A stretch of 64,000 nucleotides of DNA from NCBI RefSeq assembly GCF_003967015.1, contig NZ_AP017560.1, positions 1,860,001 to 1,924,000 of the forward strand, read 5' to 3'. The translations under genes and the position numbers were made by a program. The DNA is from Pseudanabaena sp. ABRG5-3 (lineage in GTDB: Bacteria > Cyanobacteriota > Cyanobacteriia > Pseudanabaenales > Pseudanabaenaceae). Shown here piece by piece: positions 48,359 through 57,706 of the stretch. Each line of letters opens with the position of its first letter. Within the stretch, counting starts at the first letter, position 1. The notes under the pieces were generated by a model, which was not told where the DNA came from, made no database searches, and saw nothing but the letters and a program-made list of their open reading frames with translations.

Positions 48359-49066
48359 CTACTCTTCAGAAATACCAAGCGATCGCAACTTTGCCATTAA
48401 CGATTCCACCTGTTTCTTTGCCTCATCAGCCCGTTGTCTTTCTAAATCAACTTGTTCATCAGCAGTGAGATAGCGATCGCCTTTTTGATCAAACCAGCTT
48501 AAAACCTCACGACTAAAGCGATCACTTGGCAAGACAATACGTCCAATCCCTAAACCGATTTCTGGCATCCATAGAGGCTCACCAATCTGTAATTGGTAAT
48601 CACCATCAACTAATTTATAAACCTCAAAAGGTAAATGTCCATCGCGCCGCCAGAATTGAGGATTGTAAATCACATAATATTTGACACCTAATTGGCGATA
48701 AATATCCAACTTCTTTTCATATTCATCACCGTATGTATGGGATACAACTTCTAAAGCCAAAATCGGTGCGGTATCTTCTTCCTCCCACATCACATAGCTG
48801 CTACGTGATCCACCATTTTTACGACGTTCCACTCCCAAGCTCAAAAATCCATCAGGAACTGCGGGAACTCTAGGACTTACGCCAGTGGTGTGATAGATCC
48901 CCATATCGACACCAAAGTACCAATCATCGCGACTTTTCCAAATATATTCCAATAAGAACAATAGTAAATTCGGTACAAAATTCTGGTCTTCGTTATCCAC
49001 AGGTGTATCATCGGAATCAGGTAATTCGTCGCTGGTGGGTAGATATTGGCGATCTATTTGTAGCAT
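48359..49066 (-). CDS. Uma2 family protein with C-terminal helical tail
   Basis: Second Uma2-type protein. The 235 residues have the nuclease-fold blocks WYFGVDMGIYHTTGVSPRVP, AVPDGFLSLGVERRKNGGSR, PILALEVVSHTYGDEYEKKL and YRQLGVKYYVIYNPQF, and a C-terminal charged helix (TADEQVDLERQRADEAKKQV) typical of the long Uma2 type. No gene partner; both flanks are repeat-rich DNA. The ATG at 49066 suits the family start LPTSDELPDSDDTP. Confidence 0.9.
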   Translation of the reverse strand: MLQIDRQYLPTSDELPDSDDTPVDNEDQNFVPNLLLFLLEYIWKSRDDWYFGVDMGIYHTTGVSPRVPAVPDGFLSLGVERRKNGGSRSSYVMWEEEDTAPILALEVVSHTYGDEYEKKLDIYRQLGVKYYVIYNPQFWRRDGHLPFEVYKLVDGDYQLQIGEPLWMPEIGLGIGRIVLPSDRFSREVLSWFDQKGDRYLTADEQVDLERQRADEAKKQVESLMAKLRSLGISEE

Positions 49067-49110
49067 CGGCTAATCCCAAATGTGTCCTAGCTATTCGGAT
49101 TGTACTATAC

Positions 49111-49151
49111 AAAATAAGAGTGGCGGCGCGAAGCGCCGCCACTCTTATTTT
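49111..49151. repeat. Perfect 19-bp-arm hairpin tipped GGCGC-GAA-GCGCC (family B)
   Basis: AAAATAAGAGTGGCGGCGC and complement around GAA, then TTGGGTTTG on the right as at 24212. It lies between divergent genes. Confidence 0.86.
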
Positions 49152-49211
49152 TGGGTTTGATAGGGTTGCTATACTATTATTTTGCGTTGTGAAAAGAGAC
49201 TAAGTAAAAAC

Positions 49212-50345
49212 ATGGCAGCGATTGGCATCATGACCGCACAGGTGCGTCCCGAACGTGAGATCGGACAAATCCATGTTTATGACGGCACAGGCAAAGGTAA
49301 ATCACAGGCGGCTCTCGGCGTAGTCCTGCGATCGCTGGGCTTAGGGATGTCCGATACCTCACCCTTTGGCACAAGAATCTTACTATTACGCTTTCTCAAA
49401 GGCTCCGAGCGTGAATATTCCGAAGATGCCGCAATTTCTGCATTACAACAGGGATTTCCCCACTTAATCGATCATGTGCGAACTGGACGCTCTGAGTTTT
49501 TCGATGCCGAACATGTTACCCCCTTCGATCGCCAAGAAGCCGAACGGGGTTGGGCGATCGCTAAAGGGGCAATGGCATCAGGACTTTATTCCGTAGTTGT
49601 TTTAGATGAAATTAATCCCGTACTCGATTTAGGCTTAATTCCTGCCGATCACGTTGTTAAAGATTTAAAAAATAAACCACCCCATCTCGAAGTGATCTGC
49701 ACAGGACGAGGCGCACCTCAAGCTCTAATTGATATCGCCGACCTGCATTCGGAAATGCGATCGCACGATGATGCCCATGCGGAAAAATATGATGTGACGG
49801 GGATTGAGATTTATACAGGTGCGGGTAAAGGGAAAAGTACTTCGGCATTAGGAAGATCTCTCAAAGCGATCGGTACTGGCATCAGTCGCGATTTATCCCA
49901 CCGAGTTCTGATTATGCAATGGCTCAAGGGCGGCGCAGGCTATACCGAAGATGCAGCGATTGCGGCGCTCAAGCGTGGTTATCCCCATGTGATCGATCAT
50001 CAACGCTGTGGACGTGATGCGATCGTTTGGCGTGGTCAACAGCAGGAAATCGACTGCATCGAAGCGCAACGGGGTTGGGAGATTGCTCAAGCAGCGATCG
50101 CTTCAGGACTGTATAAAACGATCATTCTGGATGAACTCAATCCTACTGTCGATCTCGATTTATTACCCGTAGAGCCAATTTGCCAAGCGTTACTTAAAAA
50201 ATCTCGCGATACGGAAGTAATCATCACAGGACGCTGCCTCAACAACCCAGCCTACTTTGATCTTGCGTCAGTCCATTCGGAAATGGTCTGCCACAAACAT
50301 TACGCCGAAAAAGGCGTGGATCTCAAGCGTGGCGTAGACTTTTAA
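49212..50345 (+). CDS. Tandem CobO/BtuR corrinoid adenosyltransferase fusion
   Basis: Two copies of the ATP:co(I)rrinoid adenosyltransferase domain in one chain of 377 residues; such enzymes make adenosylcobalamin precursors. Each half has a P-loop: GTGKGKSQAA at about residue 25 and GAGKGKSTSA at about 200. Both also have a parallel GYxEDAAIxALxxGxPHxIDH segment, a VVLDEINPVLDLGLIP / IILDELNPTVDLDLLP block, and a final CTGRG- or ITGR-type end. The start at ATG 49212 precedes AAIGIMTAQVRPEREIG. Its last 13 residues and a terminator-like sequence are duplicated just downstream. The substrate may be another corrinoid or nucleotide in cyanobacteria. Confidence 0.92.
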   Translation: MAAIGIMTAQVRPEREIGQIHVYDGTGKGKSQAALGVVLRSLGLGMSDTSPFGTRILLLRFLKGSEREYSEDAAISALQQGFPHLIDHVRTGRSEFFDAEHVTPFDRQEAERGWAIAKGAMASGLYSVVVLDEINPVLDLGLIPADHVVKDLKNKPPHLEVICTGRGAPQALIDIADLHSEMRSHDDAHAEKYDVTGIEIYTGAGKGKSTSALGRSLKAIGTGISRDLSHRVLIMQWLKGGAGYTEDAAIAALKRGYPHVIDHQRCGRDAIVWRGQQQEIDCIEAQRGWEIAQAAIASGLYKTIILDELNPTVDLDLLPVEPICQALLKKSRDTEVIITGRCLNNPAYFDLASVHSEMVCHKHYAEKGVDLKRGVDF

Positions 50346-50347
50346 AA

Positions 50348-50384
50348 AATAAAAAAGGTGACACTTTGTGTCACCTTTTTTATT
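50348..50384 (+). terminator. First terminator after CobO fusion
   Basis: AAAAAAGGTGACAC and GTGTCACCTTTTTT around TTT. Confidence 0.85.
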
Positions 50385-50398
50385 TCAAGTCCATACTC

Positions 50399-50438
50399 CG
50401 AAAAAGGTGTAGATCTCAAGCGTGGTGTAGACTTTTAA
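50399..50438 (+). repeat. Duplicate of the last 40 bases of the CobO fusion gene
   Basis: Matches 50306-50345 with only three differences and would encode EKGVDLKRGVDF plus stop again. It stands between two terminators, so it looks like a tail duplication. Confidence 0.88.
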
Positions 50439-50471
50439 CAAAAAAGACTCACTCTGTGAGTCTTTTTTGTT
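50437..50471. terminator. Second, bidirectional terminator
   Basis: AACAAAAAAGACTCAC and complement around TCT, ending at the stop of the minus-strand kinase gene. Confidence 0.85.
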
Positions 50472-52687
50472 TATGGTTTAGCAATTTCAATTGCTGTTAC
50501 TTCTGAATCTGGTTCAATTTCTTCTTCAGTACCTTTGGGATTGAGGTAATACTGATCGTAATATCCATAATGGTATTCACTATCTGAAGAACCAATCATA
50601 TTAATCAATAAACCAGAAACATTTGCCCTTGCTGTCGATAAAATCTCTAAGGCTCTGGCAATACCACCCCTAGTAGAGCGATTAATCGCTGCTACTAGAA
50701 TAAAAGTATCAACCTTAGAAGTTAAACATTGAGCATCAGTTATTCCAATTACAGGAGGAGTATCTACTAAAACATAGTCATAGGCTTGTCTCCACTCCTG
50801 CAAAAGCGCTGTCATCTTCGTAGACTCTAGCAACAACATCGGATTTGGCGGCAGGGAACCCGATGTCAAGACATGTAAGTTACCCGTTTCATCAGCAACC
50901 TGCACCAGATCTTGCCAAGGATTCGGGGTAGCTAACGCAGTGGATAAACCAGATTTATTACTTAGATTTGTTAGCTTATGTACTGTGGGCTTTCGCATAT
51001 CAGCATCTACTAAGAGAACTTTATATCCCAGAGCCGCCAGAATAGTAGACAGGTTATAAGTAAGAGTACTCTTGCCCTCAGACGGTACTGATGAAGTGAA
51101 AGCAATCACTTTCATCGTGTTATCCGTACCCAAATAGCGCAAGTTTAAGGCTAGCGAACTCAAGGCTTCCTTAAAGGCATAGTAACTGCTGGTTGGCAAA
51201 ATGCCCTGACTTAACATTGCCCCCAAAGAAGCAACTTCGGTCATGGGAATTGAAGCAAGCAAAGGAATATCGATGATTTCCTTCACTTCTTCTACTTCAC
51301 GAATACGTTGATCAAGGCGGTTGAGAAGTAAAGCAAATAGGACTCCTAGTACTAAACCTCCCAAGGCTCCGATAATCAAGCTTTTCTCAATATCTGGTGA
51401 TGATGGTCTTATGGGAATCAGGGGTGGTTCTAAAACTCGCCATGAGGAAATTTCTTGAGCTTCCGAGATCCTTAATTCTTCGAGTTTTTCAGTTAACTTA
51501 TTGTACGTAGATGTATCCAGAGCCAGTTGTCTTTGGATTTCTATATACTTTTGCTGAATTTGGGGAATCTGTGAAAAAGCTTTAGCAACCTCAGCCTGAG
51601 CGCTTCTAATACTTTCTAACTGGGCTTGACTAACCGCAAGGCTGGTCTGGGTTTCAAATAGTTGAGTTGCAAGAGTTTGTTGAATTGTACTATTTGGTTC
51701 TCTAGCAATGTTGGCACTGCCTTTAAGCCCAACTACGGACTGTGCGCGAGTTTCTAATAATTTGTAGAGTTCATCACGACGGTCTTTGAGAGCTTTGACC
51801 GTAGGATGATCTTCGCGAAACCTAGTGCGCTCTAAGAAATAGTTGGTTTCAGTTTCTTGAAATTGCTTTACTAGAGACTGATAGGGAGTATCCTGTTGGA
51901 GAATTGCGCTACTAATCGCGGCATTTGGTGATTTACCAACTTGACTGCTGAGAGATTTATATTGCTGCTGAAATTGGGCAATTTTGATTTGTAAGTCTTG
52001 AGCTTGAGCCTCTAAAGCTTCGCGCATTTTGAAAACCGCAGCAGCGTAGACTTCAGGATCGACGATATTGTAAGTTTTGCGAAATTGCGTAACTGCGAGT
52101 GCCGACTTGTCAAGTTGTTGTTTAACTTGAGGTAACTTACCTTGAATGAATTTAATGGCAGTACTAGATTTTGTACGGCGATCCTTTAAGCTATATTCGA
52201 CATAAGTTTCTGATAGGGCAGTAAGAACTTCACGCGCTCGTTTGGGATTGCTGTCAGTATAGGTCAGACGCAGGATCAACGCATCTTTTTCGGGGCGAAT
52301 CTCTAAACCATTCATGATCGTGACAGCATCTATATCTTTAGAAGCGTTACTTGATGCAGACTGCTGTAATTTAGCGACAGCAACTTCAATCAAAGGACGA
52401 CTTCTCAGAATGCCAATTTCTGTACCAAGGTTAATTAATGAGGTTCCTGGTAAACCGGGGACTTGGATATCAGATACTGCGATCGTGGAGTTATTGATCA
52501 GCAGAGAAGCATTTGAACGGTATTGAGGAGTTCTGGTAAATGTGTAGTAAGTGTTTCCAGCAAATACAGTGACAGAAACGGCTACGATGACCATCCAGCG
52601 TTTGCGTAATACTCGGAAAAATTTGGCAAGTTTAAACGAATCATCGATGTACTTGCCTGCATAGTTCGCTTTAGGATATTCAGTCAT
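50471..52687 (-). CDS. Wzc-type polysaccharide biosynthesis tyrosine autokinase
   Basis: Membrane kinase that sets chain length and controls export of exopolysaccharide. The 738 residues have a first membrane segment (VIVAVSVTVFAGNTYYTFTR), a Wzz-like periplasmic coiled region (about 60-420) with long helices, and a second segment (SLIIGALGGLVLGVLFALLL). The BY-kinase domain has Walker A SVPSEGKSTLTYNL, Walker A' VLLVDADMRKPTVH, and Walker B YVLVDTPPVIGITDA. The tyrosine-rich tail SEYHYGYYDQYYLNPKG is the autophosphorylation cluster. No other polysaccharide gene is near. The start has a normal context. Confidence 0.95.
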   Translation of the reverse strand: MTEYPKANYAGKYIDDSFKLAKFFRVLRKRWMVIVAVSVTVFAGNTYYTFTRTPQYRSNASLLINNSTIAVSDIQVPGLPGTSLINLGTEIGILRSRPLIEVAVAKLQQSASSNASKDIDAVTIMNGLEIRPEKDALILRLTYTDSNPKRAREVLTALSETYVEYSLKDRRTKSSTAIKFIQGKLPQVKQQLDKSALAVTQFRKTYNIVDPEVYAAAVFKMREALEAQAQDLQIKIAQFQQQYKSLSSQVGKSPNAAISSAILQQDTPYQSLVKQFQETETNYFLERTRFREDHPTVKALKDRRDELYKLLETRAQSVVGLKGSANIAREPNSTIQQTLATQLFETQTSLAVSQAQLESIRSAQAEVAKAFSQIPQIQQKYIEIQRQLALDTSTYNKLTEKLEELRISEAQEISSWRVLEPPLIPIRPSSPDIEKSLIIGALGGLVLGVLFALLLNRLDQRIREVEEVKEIIDIPLLASIPMTEVASLGAMLSQGILPTSSYYAFKEALSSLALNLRYLGTDNTMKVIAFTSSVPSEGKSTLTYNLSTILAALGYKVLLVDADMRKPTVHKLTNLSNKSGLSTALATPNPWQDLVQVADETGNLHVLTSGSLPPNPMLLLESTKMTALLQEWRQAYDYVLVDTPPVIGITDAQCLTSKVDTFILVAAINRSTRGGIARALEILSTARANVSGLLINMIGSSDSEYHYGYYDQYYLNPKGTEEEIEPDSEVTAIEIAKP

Positions 52688-53206
52688 CGTTTTATTTTAC
52701 CTAAGTAGCTCTAAATCAATCACAGGCTGAACCGCTAATCTTTATATCAAAACTAAGAACATATAGCAATCAAGAAGGGTTTGGATATGTTTAAGAATTG
52801 TAGGAAGTTTATTATTTGGCTACAGATCTTATAACTAATTAGGGATTTACAGCAAAATCTCGATTTGAGATCAAATCAAGGTATCAGATCAAAGCACTGT
52901 CTATCAAATTTAAAGATGCTAATGCTTATGAATTTTTAGATTTGCTACTTATAATAAGCAGTTATAGAGCGTTTCATTTTGCTGTAGCTAAAATGAAGCC
53001 TGTTTAACCTTTGCTGTGGTTGATTGTTTTGTTTTGCAAATGCCTATGGATTCATTGGCAAAGCACTAAGTTAAGTGGGTTTAAGTTAAATATAAAGCCC
53101 TAAAACCTGCATCGCAGGTTTTAGATGTGGTTTTTAATTATGCCAAAGTACTTATTCACCAAAACAGTTAACAGATTGTACCCAAACCTATAAAATTTCA
53201 GTCCGA
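52688..53206. other. 519-bp gene-free gap with two hairpins
   Basis: Contains a short TTCATTTT/AAAATGAA stem (about 52975-52996) and a perfect CTAAAACCTGC/GCAGGTTTTAG hairpin (53100-53124) followed by GGTTTTTAATTATGCC, which matches a block next to the 26117 element. No RNA gene or open frame of interest is visible. Confidence 0.6.
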
Positions 53207-53725
53207 ATGCCTGCAACTATTCCTACAATATATTCCACACTCCTCTTAACAATCCTGTTGTTTTTGGGTCTAATTTCTTTTTTACGTGGTTCGATTCGCG
53301 ATCGCACTACCGATGCGCTTTTTAATGTTGATCAACTTACGGATGATCGCCTATTAATGCAAGTCCGCGATCATTTCCAGCAAAGAGCTTATAAGGTTAT
53401 GGAGATCGATCCCGAACGGGATGTGGCGATTTTGTTGGGTCAAGTCAGACCGAGTATTTTCCTAGCAGTATTTTTGACAATATTGGCAGCAATTGGTTTG
53501 ACCTGTTTCGGTTTAGTTTTGGGTGTTTTAATTCCTGATTTAGAAAATCTTTGGTTGTGGCTAATTGCGGCATCTCCGATCGCAGGTTGGTTTTATTGGC
53601 GTGGCGTTCCCCGCGAGCAGAAAGTAAGCTTGCAGCTATTACCTGATGGCAAACTGAAAGTACGTGCTCATAAAGACGAGATTGCCGAGTTGCAGCGATC
53701 GCTCAATCTCGAAAAAATCGAATAA
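53207..53725 (+). CDS. Cofactor assembly of complex C subunit B (CCB2/CCB4-like)
   Basis: Cyanobacterial homologue of the plastid CCB factors that attach heme ci to cytochrome b6. The 172 residues have two membrane segments: STLLLTILLFLGLISFLRGS at the start, and a long hydrophobic hairpin FLAVFLTILAAIGLTCFGLV ... LWLWLIAASPIAGWFYWRG. A cytoplasmic or lumenal domain contains DQLTDDRLLMQVRDHFQQRA and a C-terminal ending LRVRAHKDEIAELQ-like. Assignment is from family recognition. A strong terminator follows. Confidence 0.86.
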   Translation: MPATIPTIYSTLLLTILLFLGLISFLRGSIRDRTTDALFNVDQLTDDRLLMQVRDHFQQRAYKVMEIDPERDVAILLGQVRPSIFLAVFLTILAAIGLTCFGLVLGVLIPDLENLWLWLIAASPIAGWFYWRGVPREQKVSLQLLPDGKLKVRAHKDEIAELQRSLNLEKIE

Positions 53726-53761
53726 AAATAGAAGCAGGTGTTAAACGCCTGCTTCTATTTT
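53725..53761. terminator. Terminator after CCB-like gene
   Basis: AAAATAGAAGCAGGTG and CGCCTGCTTCTATTTT (one G:U) around TTAAA. Confidence 0.85.
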
Positions 53762-53832
53762 ATAAAATAAAAATGCCTCTATTTTTTATAATAGGTATTA
53801 GATAAAGATTTACAACAAATTATTGGTACTTC

Positions 53833-55251
53833 ATGACTACTGTTTTAAATAGTCTAAGACAAGAGACTGTTGCGGCAAATTCACTACAAAGTAACGCTTC
53901 GAGTTTAAATAGCTTGTCGCCCAATCAACAACTGTTACCACTAACGGCTGTAGTTAATGCCGATGATCACTTAGAAATTGGTGGTTGCGATGTGGTCGAA
54001 TTAGTCCAGCAATATGGTTCACCACTGTATATTTTGGATGAAGTAAGTTTACGAACAGCTTGCCAGCAATATCGCGATGCTTTGGTCAAGCATTATCAAG
54101 GAGCCTCTCAAGTTTTATATGCTTCTAAAGCTTGGAGTTGCCTTGCCGTTTGTGCGATCGTTGGCTCGGAAGGCTTAGGTATTGATGTGGTTTCCGCAGG
54201 TGAAATCCTGACGGCAGTGCGTGCGGGTGTTTCACCTAGTTTGATTTATTTTCATGGCAACAATAAATCCCTCGATGAACTCAGCTATGCCCTAGAGGTT
54301 GGCTGCACAATCGTAGTGGACAATTGGCATGAGCTAAAGACATTGGCAAGTCTTGCCAAAGAGCAAGCGCTCTCGGTAGCATTTACGGCTCCAAGGATCA
54401 TGTTGCGCTTAACCCCTGGGATTGAATGTCATACCCACGAATATATCCAAACAGGGCATATCGATAGTAAGTTTGGGTTTGACCCTAATGAAATTGAGGC
54501 TGTATTTGCTTTTGTGGCAGGATCTAGCCTGAACTGCATTGGTATTCATGCCCATATTGGCTCTCAGATTTTTGAATTGCAGCCTCATCAAGATATTGGT
54601 GGTGTGATGGTGCAGTGGTTTAAACTCGCTGGCGAAAAGTATGGCTTGAAGTTTTCCGAGCTAAATATTGGTGGTGGCTTAGGTATTCGCTATGTCGAGT
54701 CCGATGATCCCCCTAGTATTGAAGAATGGATCAAAGCCGTTAGTGCAGGTGTGACTGAAGCTTTTGTTACCGCAGGTTTAGCCTTGCCTAAATTACTCTG
54801 TGAACCAGGGCGATCGCTAGTTGGTGCTACCTGTGCCACTGCTTACACCATCGGCGGTAGCAAGACTGTTCCTGATATTCGTACCTATGTGACTATTGAT
54901 GGTGGTATGTCTGACAATCCTCGTCCGATTACCTATCAGTCTAAATATCGTGCTGTGGTAGCCAATCAGATGAGCGCCCCCCTATCGCAAACTGTGACGA
55001 TCGCAGGTAAGCATTGCGAATCAGGTGATATTTTGATTAAAGATATTCAATTGCCTGAAACCAAGGCAGGCGATACTCTAGTTGTATTTGGAACAGGTGC
55101 TTACAACTACAGCATGGCTTCCAATTACAATCGTTTACCCAAGCCTGCGGCAGTAATTGTCCAAGGTGGTGACTCTAGTTTGATTATTAAACGTGAAACT
55201 CGTGAGGATCTATTACGTCAAGATTGTTTGCCAGAGCGACTACGCAAGTAG
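53833..55251 (+). CDS. lysA: Diaminopimelate decarboxylase
   Basis: PLP enzyme making lysine from meso-diaminopimelate. The 472 residues have a 40-residue N-terminal extension with Ser/Asn/Leu, then the PLP-lysine in QVLYASKAWSCLAV, the substrate block GIHAHIGSQIFEL, the PLP-phosphate GGGLGIRYVESDDPPSIEEW region, LCEPGRSLVG and CESGDIL near the C-terminal domain, ending TGAYNYSMASNYNRLPKPAA. Forms the first gene of a lysA-cdaA-uppS cluster found widely in cyanobacteria; cdaA starts 45 bp on. Confidence 0.96.
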   Translation: MTTVLNSLRQETVAANSLQSNASSLNSLSPNQQLLPLTAVVNADDHLEIGGCDVVELVQQYGSPLYILDEVSLRTACQQYRDALVKHYQGASQVLYASKAWSCLAVCAIVGSEGLGIDVVSAGEILTAVRAGVSPSLIYFHGNNKSLDELSYALEVGCTIVVDNWHELKTLASLAKEQALSVAFTAPRIMLRLTPGIECHTHEYIQTGHIDSKFGFDPNEIEAVFAFVAGSSLNCIGIHAHIGSQIFELQPHQDIGGVMVQWFKLAGEKYGLKFSELNIGGGLGIRYVESDDPPSIEEWIKAVSAGVTEAFVTAGLALPKLLCEPGRSLVGATCATAYTIGGSKTVPDIRTYVTIDGGMSDNPRPITYQSKYRAVVANQMSAPLSQTVTIAGKHCESGDILIKDIQLPETKAGDTLVVFGTGAYNYSMASNYNRLPKPAAVIVQGGDSSLIIKRETREDLLRQDCLPERLRK

Positions 55252-55296
55252 TCACGAAATGAGTTGCGAAATTAGTTGTGAATGAGAGGGTTATGA

Positions 55297-56187
55297 ATGC
55301 AGTGGTTTGCCAATATCAACTCAATTGCATTCATCATGAGGGCGATCGATATCCTTGCATTGTTTGGATTGATCTACCTCATGCTCTCCCTCAGCAACGA
55401 TCGCCGCACTTTGTTGATGGTGCGGGGCATTATCTTTTTACTGATTGCTAGTGTTGTTAGCGATCGCCTTGGTTTGCGATTGCTGAATTTTGTTCTCGAT
55501 AAATTATTGATTGGCTCAGCCGTAGCGATGGCGGTAATTTTGCAGCCAGAGTTGCGGCGGTTTCTTGAGCGTCTTGGACGTGGGGATTTACTCTCCCTAT
55601 TTCAACCAGCAACCAGTCGGCGCACACCTGTGGAAGCCGATTCGGTGATTGAGGAAATTATCGAGGCAGTGATCGAACTATCTCAAAATCGGACGGGTGC
55701 GCTGATGATTATTGAGACGGGTGAACCGATTGATGATCGCGATTTTTCTGTACCTGGTGTTAAACTCAATGCCTTGTTATCAAAAGAGCTATTACATACC
55801 ATTTTTCAAACATCAACACTTTTACATGATGGGGCAATTCTGATTCGCGAAGATCGGATTGTGGCGGCAGGCGTGATTTTGCCTATTTCGGATCGGGCTG
55901 CTTCACGGGAAATTGGCACAAGACACCGAGCCGCTATGGGTATTACCGATCGCGTCAGAAATTGTTTTTGTGTTGTAGTTTCTGAAGAAACAGGTTCGAT
56001 TGCGATCGCAGAAAATGGCATATTAGATCGTCCTCTCGCTAGTAGTAGGCTCCGAGAAATATTAGAAACTAAACTAGGTAATTATCGTCCAACTCCTTTA
56101 GGAAGAACAGTGCCCAAGTTTAATTGGCTCTGGTCAAGCGTGAATATCAAAAATATGGTAAGTCGAAAATCGTCAGAAAAGAAATGA
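55297..56187 (+). CDS. cdaA: Diadenylate cyclase CdaA
   Basis: Makes cyclic di-AMP, which controls potassium and osmolyte balance. The 296 residues have three N-terminal membrane segments ([43 protein letters not shown]). The DisA_N domain follows, with catalytic DGA motif in [18 protein letters not shown] and RHR motif in [16 protein letters not shown]. Its stop overlaps the uppS start by 4 bp (ATGA), so translation is coupled. The gene pair cdaA-uppS is conserved in cyanobacteria. Confidence 0.95.
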   Translation: MQWFANINSIAFIMRAIDILALFGLIYLMLSLSNDRRTLLMVRGIIFLLIASVVSDRLGLRLLNFVLDKLLIGSAVAMAVILQPELRRFLERLGRGDLLSLFQPATSRRTPVEADSVIEEIIEAVIELSQNRTGALMIIETGEPIDDRDFSVPGVKLNALLSKELLHTIFQTSTLLHDGAILIREDRIVAAGVILPISDRAASREIGTRHRAAMGITDRVRNCFCVVVSEETGSIAIAENGILDRPLASSRLREILETKLGNYRPTPLGRTVPKFNWLWSSVNIKNMVSRKSSEKK

Positions 56188-56927
56188 CTGCTAAGCTATT
56201 GCAAACTTTGCCACCAGATCTAGATCGTCAGCGATTGCCTAAACATGTTGCCGTAATTATGGACGGGAATGGTCGTTGGGCAAAGCAAAAAGGAATGCCC
56301 AGAATTGCAGGGCATAGACAGGGGGTTGATGCGCTCAAGGACTTGCTACGCTGTTGCAAAGACTGGGGAATTGAAGCGCTGACAGTCTACGCTTTTTCTA
56401 CGGAAAACTGGAGTAGACCTGCACAGGAAGTCGATTTCTTGATGGTTTTGTTTGAGCGGATGTTGCGCCGTGAATTAGACGAAATGTGCAGTGAAGGGGT
56501 GCGGATTTCCTTTGTTGGCGATCTGGATTCTCTTTCCCATTCATTGCGTGCGGAAATCGAGCGATCGCAAATTGCTACGGCAAATAATCAAGAGATTCAT
56601 TTTACGGTGGCGATTAATTACGGTAGCCGCCGTGAGATCGTGAGAGTCTGTCGCCAAATTGCCGAAGCCACCCAATCAGGGGAAATCAAACCTGAAGATA
56701 TTGATGAAAATCTGTTTGAGCAGCATCTCTATACTGCGGGAACCCATAATCCTGATCTGCTCATTCGCACTAGTGGCGAGATGCGATTAAGCAATTTCTT
56801 GCTCTGGCAAATGGCATATACCGAGATGTATTTCACCCATACCCTCTGGCCAGACTTTGATCGCCGTGAATTTCATCGAGCGCTAATCGATTATCAAGAA
56901 CGCGATCGCCGTTTTGGCAAAATATAA
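56184..56927 (+). CDS. uppS: Isoprenyl transferase (undecaprenyl diphosphate synthase)
   Basis: cis-prenyltransferase making the C55 lipid carrier for wall and polysaccharide. From the ATG at 56184 it has 247 residues. Conserved regions are [20 protein letters not shown] (catalytic Asp), [60 protein letters not shown] and the C-terminal [21 protein letters not shown] frame open from 56124 overlaps the previous gene and is rejected. Coupled to cdaA by a 4-bp overlap. Two terminator hairpins follow. Confidence 0.96.
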   Translation: MTAKLLQTLPPDLDRQRLPKHVAVIMDGNGRWAKQKGMPRIAGHRQGVDALKDLLRCCKDWGIEALTVYAFSTENWSRPAQEVDFLMVLFERMLRRELDEMCSEGVRISFVGDLDSLSHSLRAEIERSQIATANNQEIHFTVAINYGSRREIVRVCRQIAEATQSGEIKPEDIDENLFEQHLYTAGTHNPDLLIRTSGEMRLSNFLLWQMAYTEMYFTHTLWPDFDRREFHRALIDYQERDRRFGKI

Positions 56928-56991
56928 AAAAATGGAGGCGCTACGCGCCTCCATTTTTTGCGATCAAAGAAAGGCGCTACGCACCTTTCTT
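56927..56991. terminator. Two tandem hairpins tipped GCGC-TAC-GC after uppS
   Basis: AAAAAATGGAGGCGC with complement (56927-56959), then AAAGAAAGGCGC/GCACCTTTCTTT (56967-56991). The two share the tip GGCGCTACGC. They separate converging uppS and HPP genes. Confidence 0.8.
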
Positions 56992-57548
56992 TATAACCAG
57001 TGCTTGGGATAAGTACGCTCTTCCGCGAGATTATTAAAAATAACCGCACATAGCACCAAAATTACTGATCCTTCAAAGGTTGGTGTCACCAAAAACTGCC
57101 AATCGGGTTTAGTCATCATCACCACAAGAGCAACGGCTCCCGATGGTGGATGTACAGTATGGGTAATTTGCATGGCAGCGATCGCTGTCGCTACTGCTAA
57201 GCCCATCGTCCAAGGAGAAGATCCAAACAGGTGCAGAATCGTTAAGGCAATCAGCGCCGCTAAGAGATTTCCCCCGATAACATTGCGTGGCTGTGCTAAA
57301 GGACTTTCAGGAACACCAAAAATGAGGACACTAGTTGCGCCAAAGGGAGCCATGATCAAAGGTGAGTTCGTGACTGTCGAGAGATAGGCAGTCATGGCGA
57401 TCGCAATACAACTCCCCAGCCAACTCCAAACAACATGTTTATGATGCGGTCGATCAATGGGACAGGTTAGGGGACAGGATTGCCATCTACCAAAGAGTTT
57501 GAACCAATAACTTTGCCACTTTGACCGCGCTTTGTGAAAATTCAACAT
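56991..57548 (-). CDS. HPP family membrane protein
   Basis: HPP proteins are four-helix membrane proteins; a cyanobacterial/plastid member transports nitrite. The 185 residues have several hydrophobic segments: HVVWSWLGSCIAIAMTAYLS, SPLIMAPFGATSVLIFGVPE, LLAALIALTILHLFG, WTMGLAVATAIAAMQITHTV. The family signature HTVHPPSGAVALVVMM is present. The first 30 residues are basic and cytoplasmic. The ATG at 57548 gives the standard length. A nitrite role is only a family-level possibility. Confidence 0.9.
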   Translation of the reverse strand: MLNFHKARSKWQSYWFKLFGRWQSCPLTCPIDRPHHKHVVWSWLGSCIAIAMTAYLSTVTNSPLIMAPFGATSVLIFGVPESPLAQPRNVIGGNLLAALIALTILHLFGSSPWTMGLAVATAIAAMQITHTVHPPSGAVALVVMMTKPDWQFLVTPTFEGSVILVLCAVIFNNLAEERTYPKHWL

Positions 57549-57569
57549 GAATAAAAACGAATAAAAATA

Positions 57570-57607
57570 GGGGGTAAAATGTCATAAATCTATGACATTT
57601 TACCCCC
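57570..57607. repeat. Perfect 17-bp-arm palindrome upstream of the HPP gene
   Basis: GGGGGTAAAATGTCATA and complement around AATC, inside the upstream region of the HPP gene (starts 22 bp away). It could be a regulator site or an interspersed hairpin. Confidence 0.75.
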
Positions 57608-57673
57608 AAAAATGAGAGTTTGGTTTTAAAAATGTAGCTAATTTTACAGATATTTTAGCACTTACTCTTACAA

Positions 57674-57706
57674 AAAAAGATAGGGTGCTTTGCACCCTAT
57701 CTTTTT
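57674..57706. terminator. Terminator of the flavodiiron gene
   Basis: AAAAAGATAGGGTGC and complement around TTT; it overlaps the stop codon at 57705. Confidence 0.8.

Noticed and set aside
49067-49211. Cobalamin riboswitch before the CobO fusion
   Set aside because: No B12-box like sequence; the gap is taken up by a family B hairpin.
49657-50090. Minus-strand frames in the CobO fusion gene
   Set aside because: No ribosome site and no family pattern; they mirror the conserved P-loop domains.
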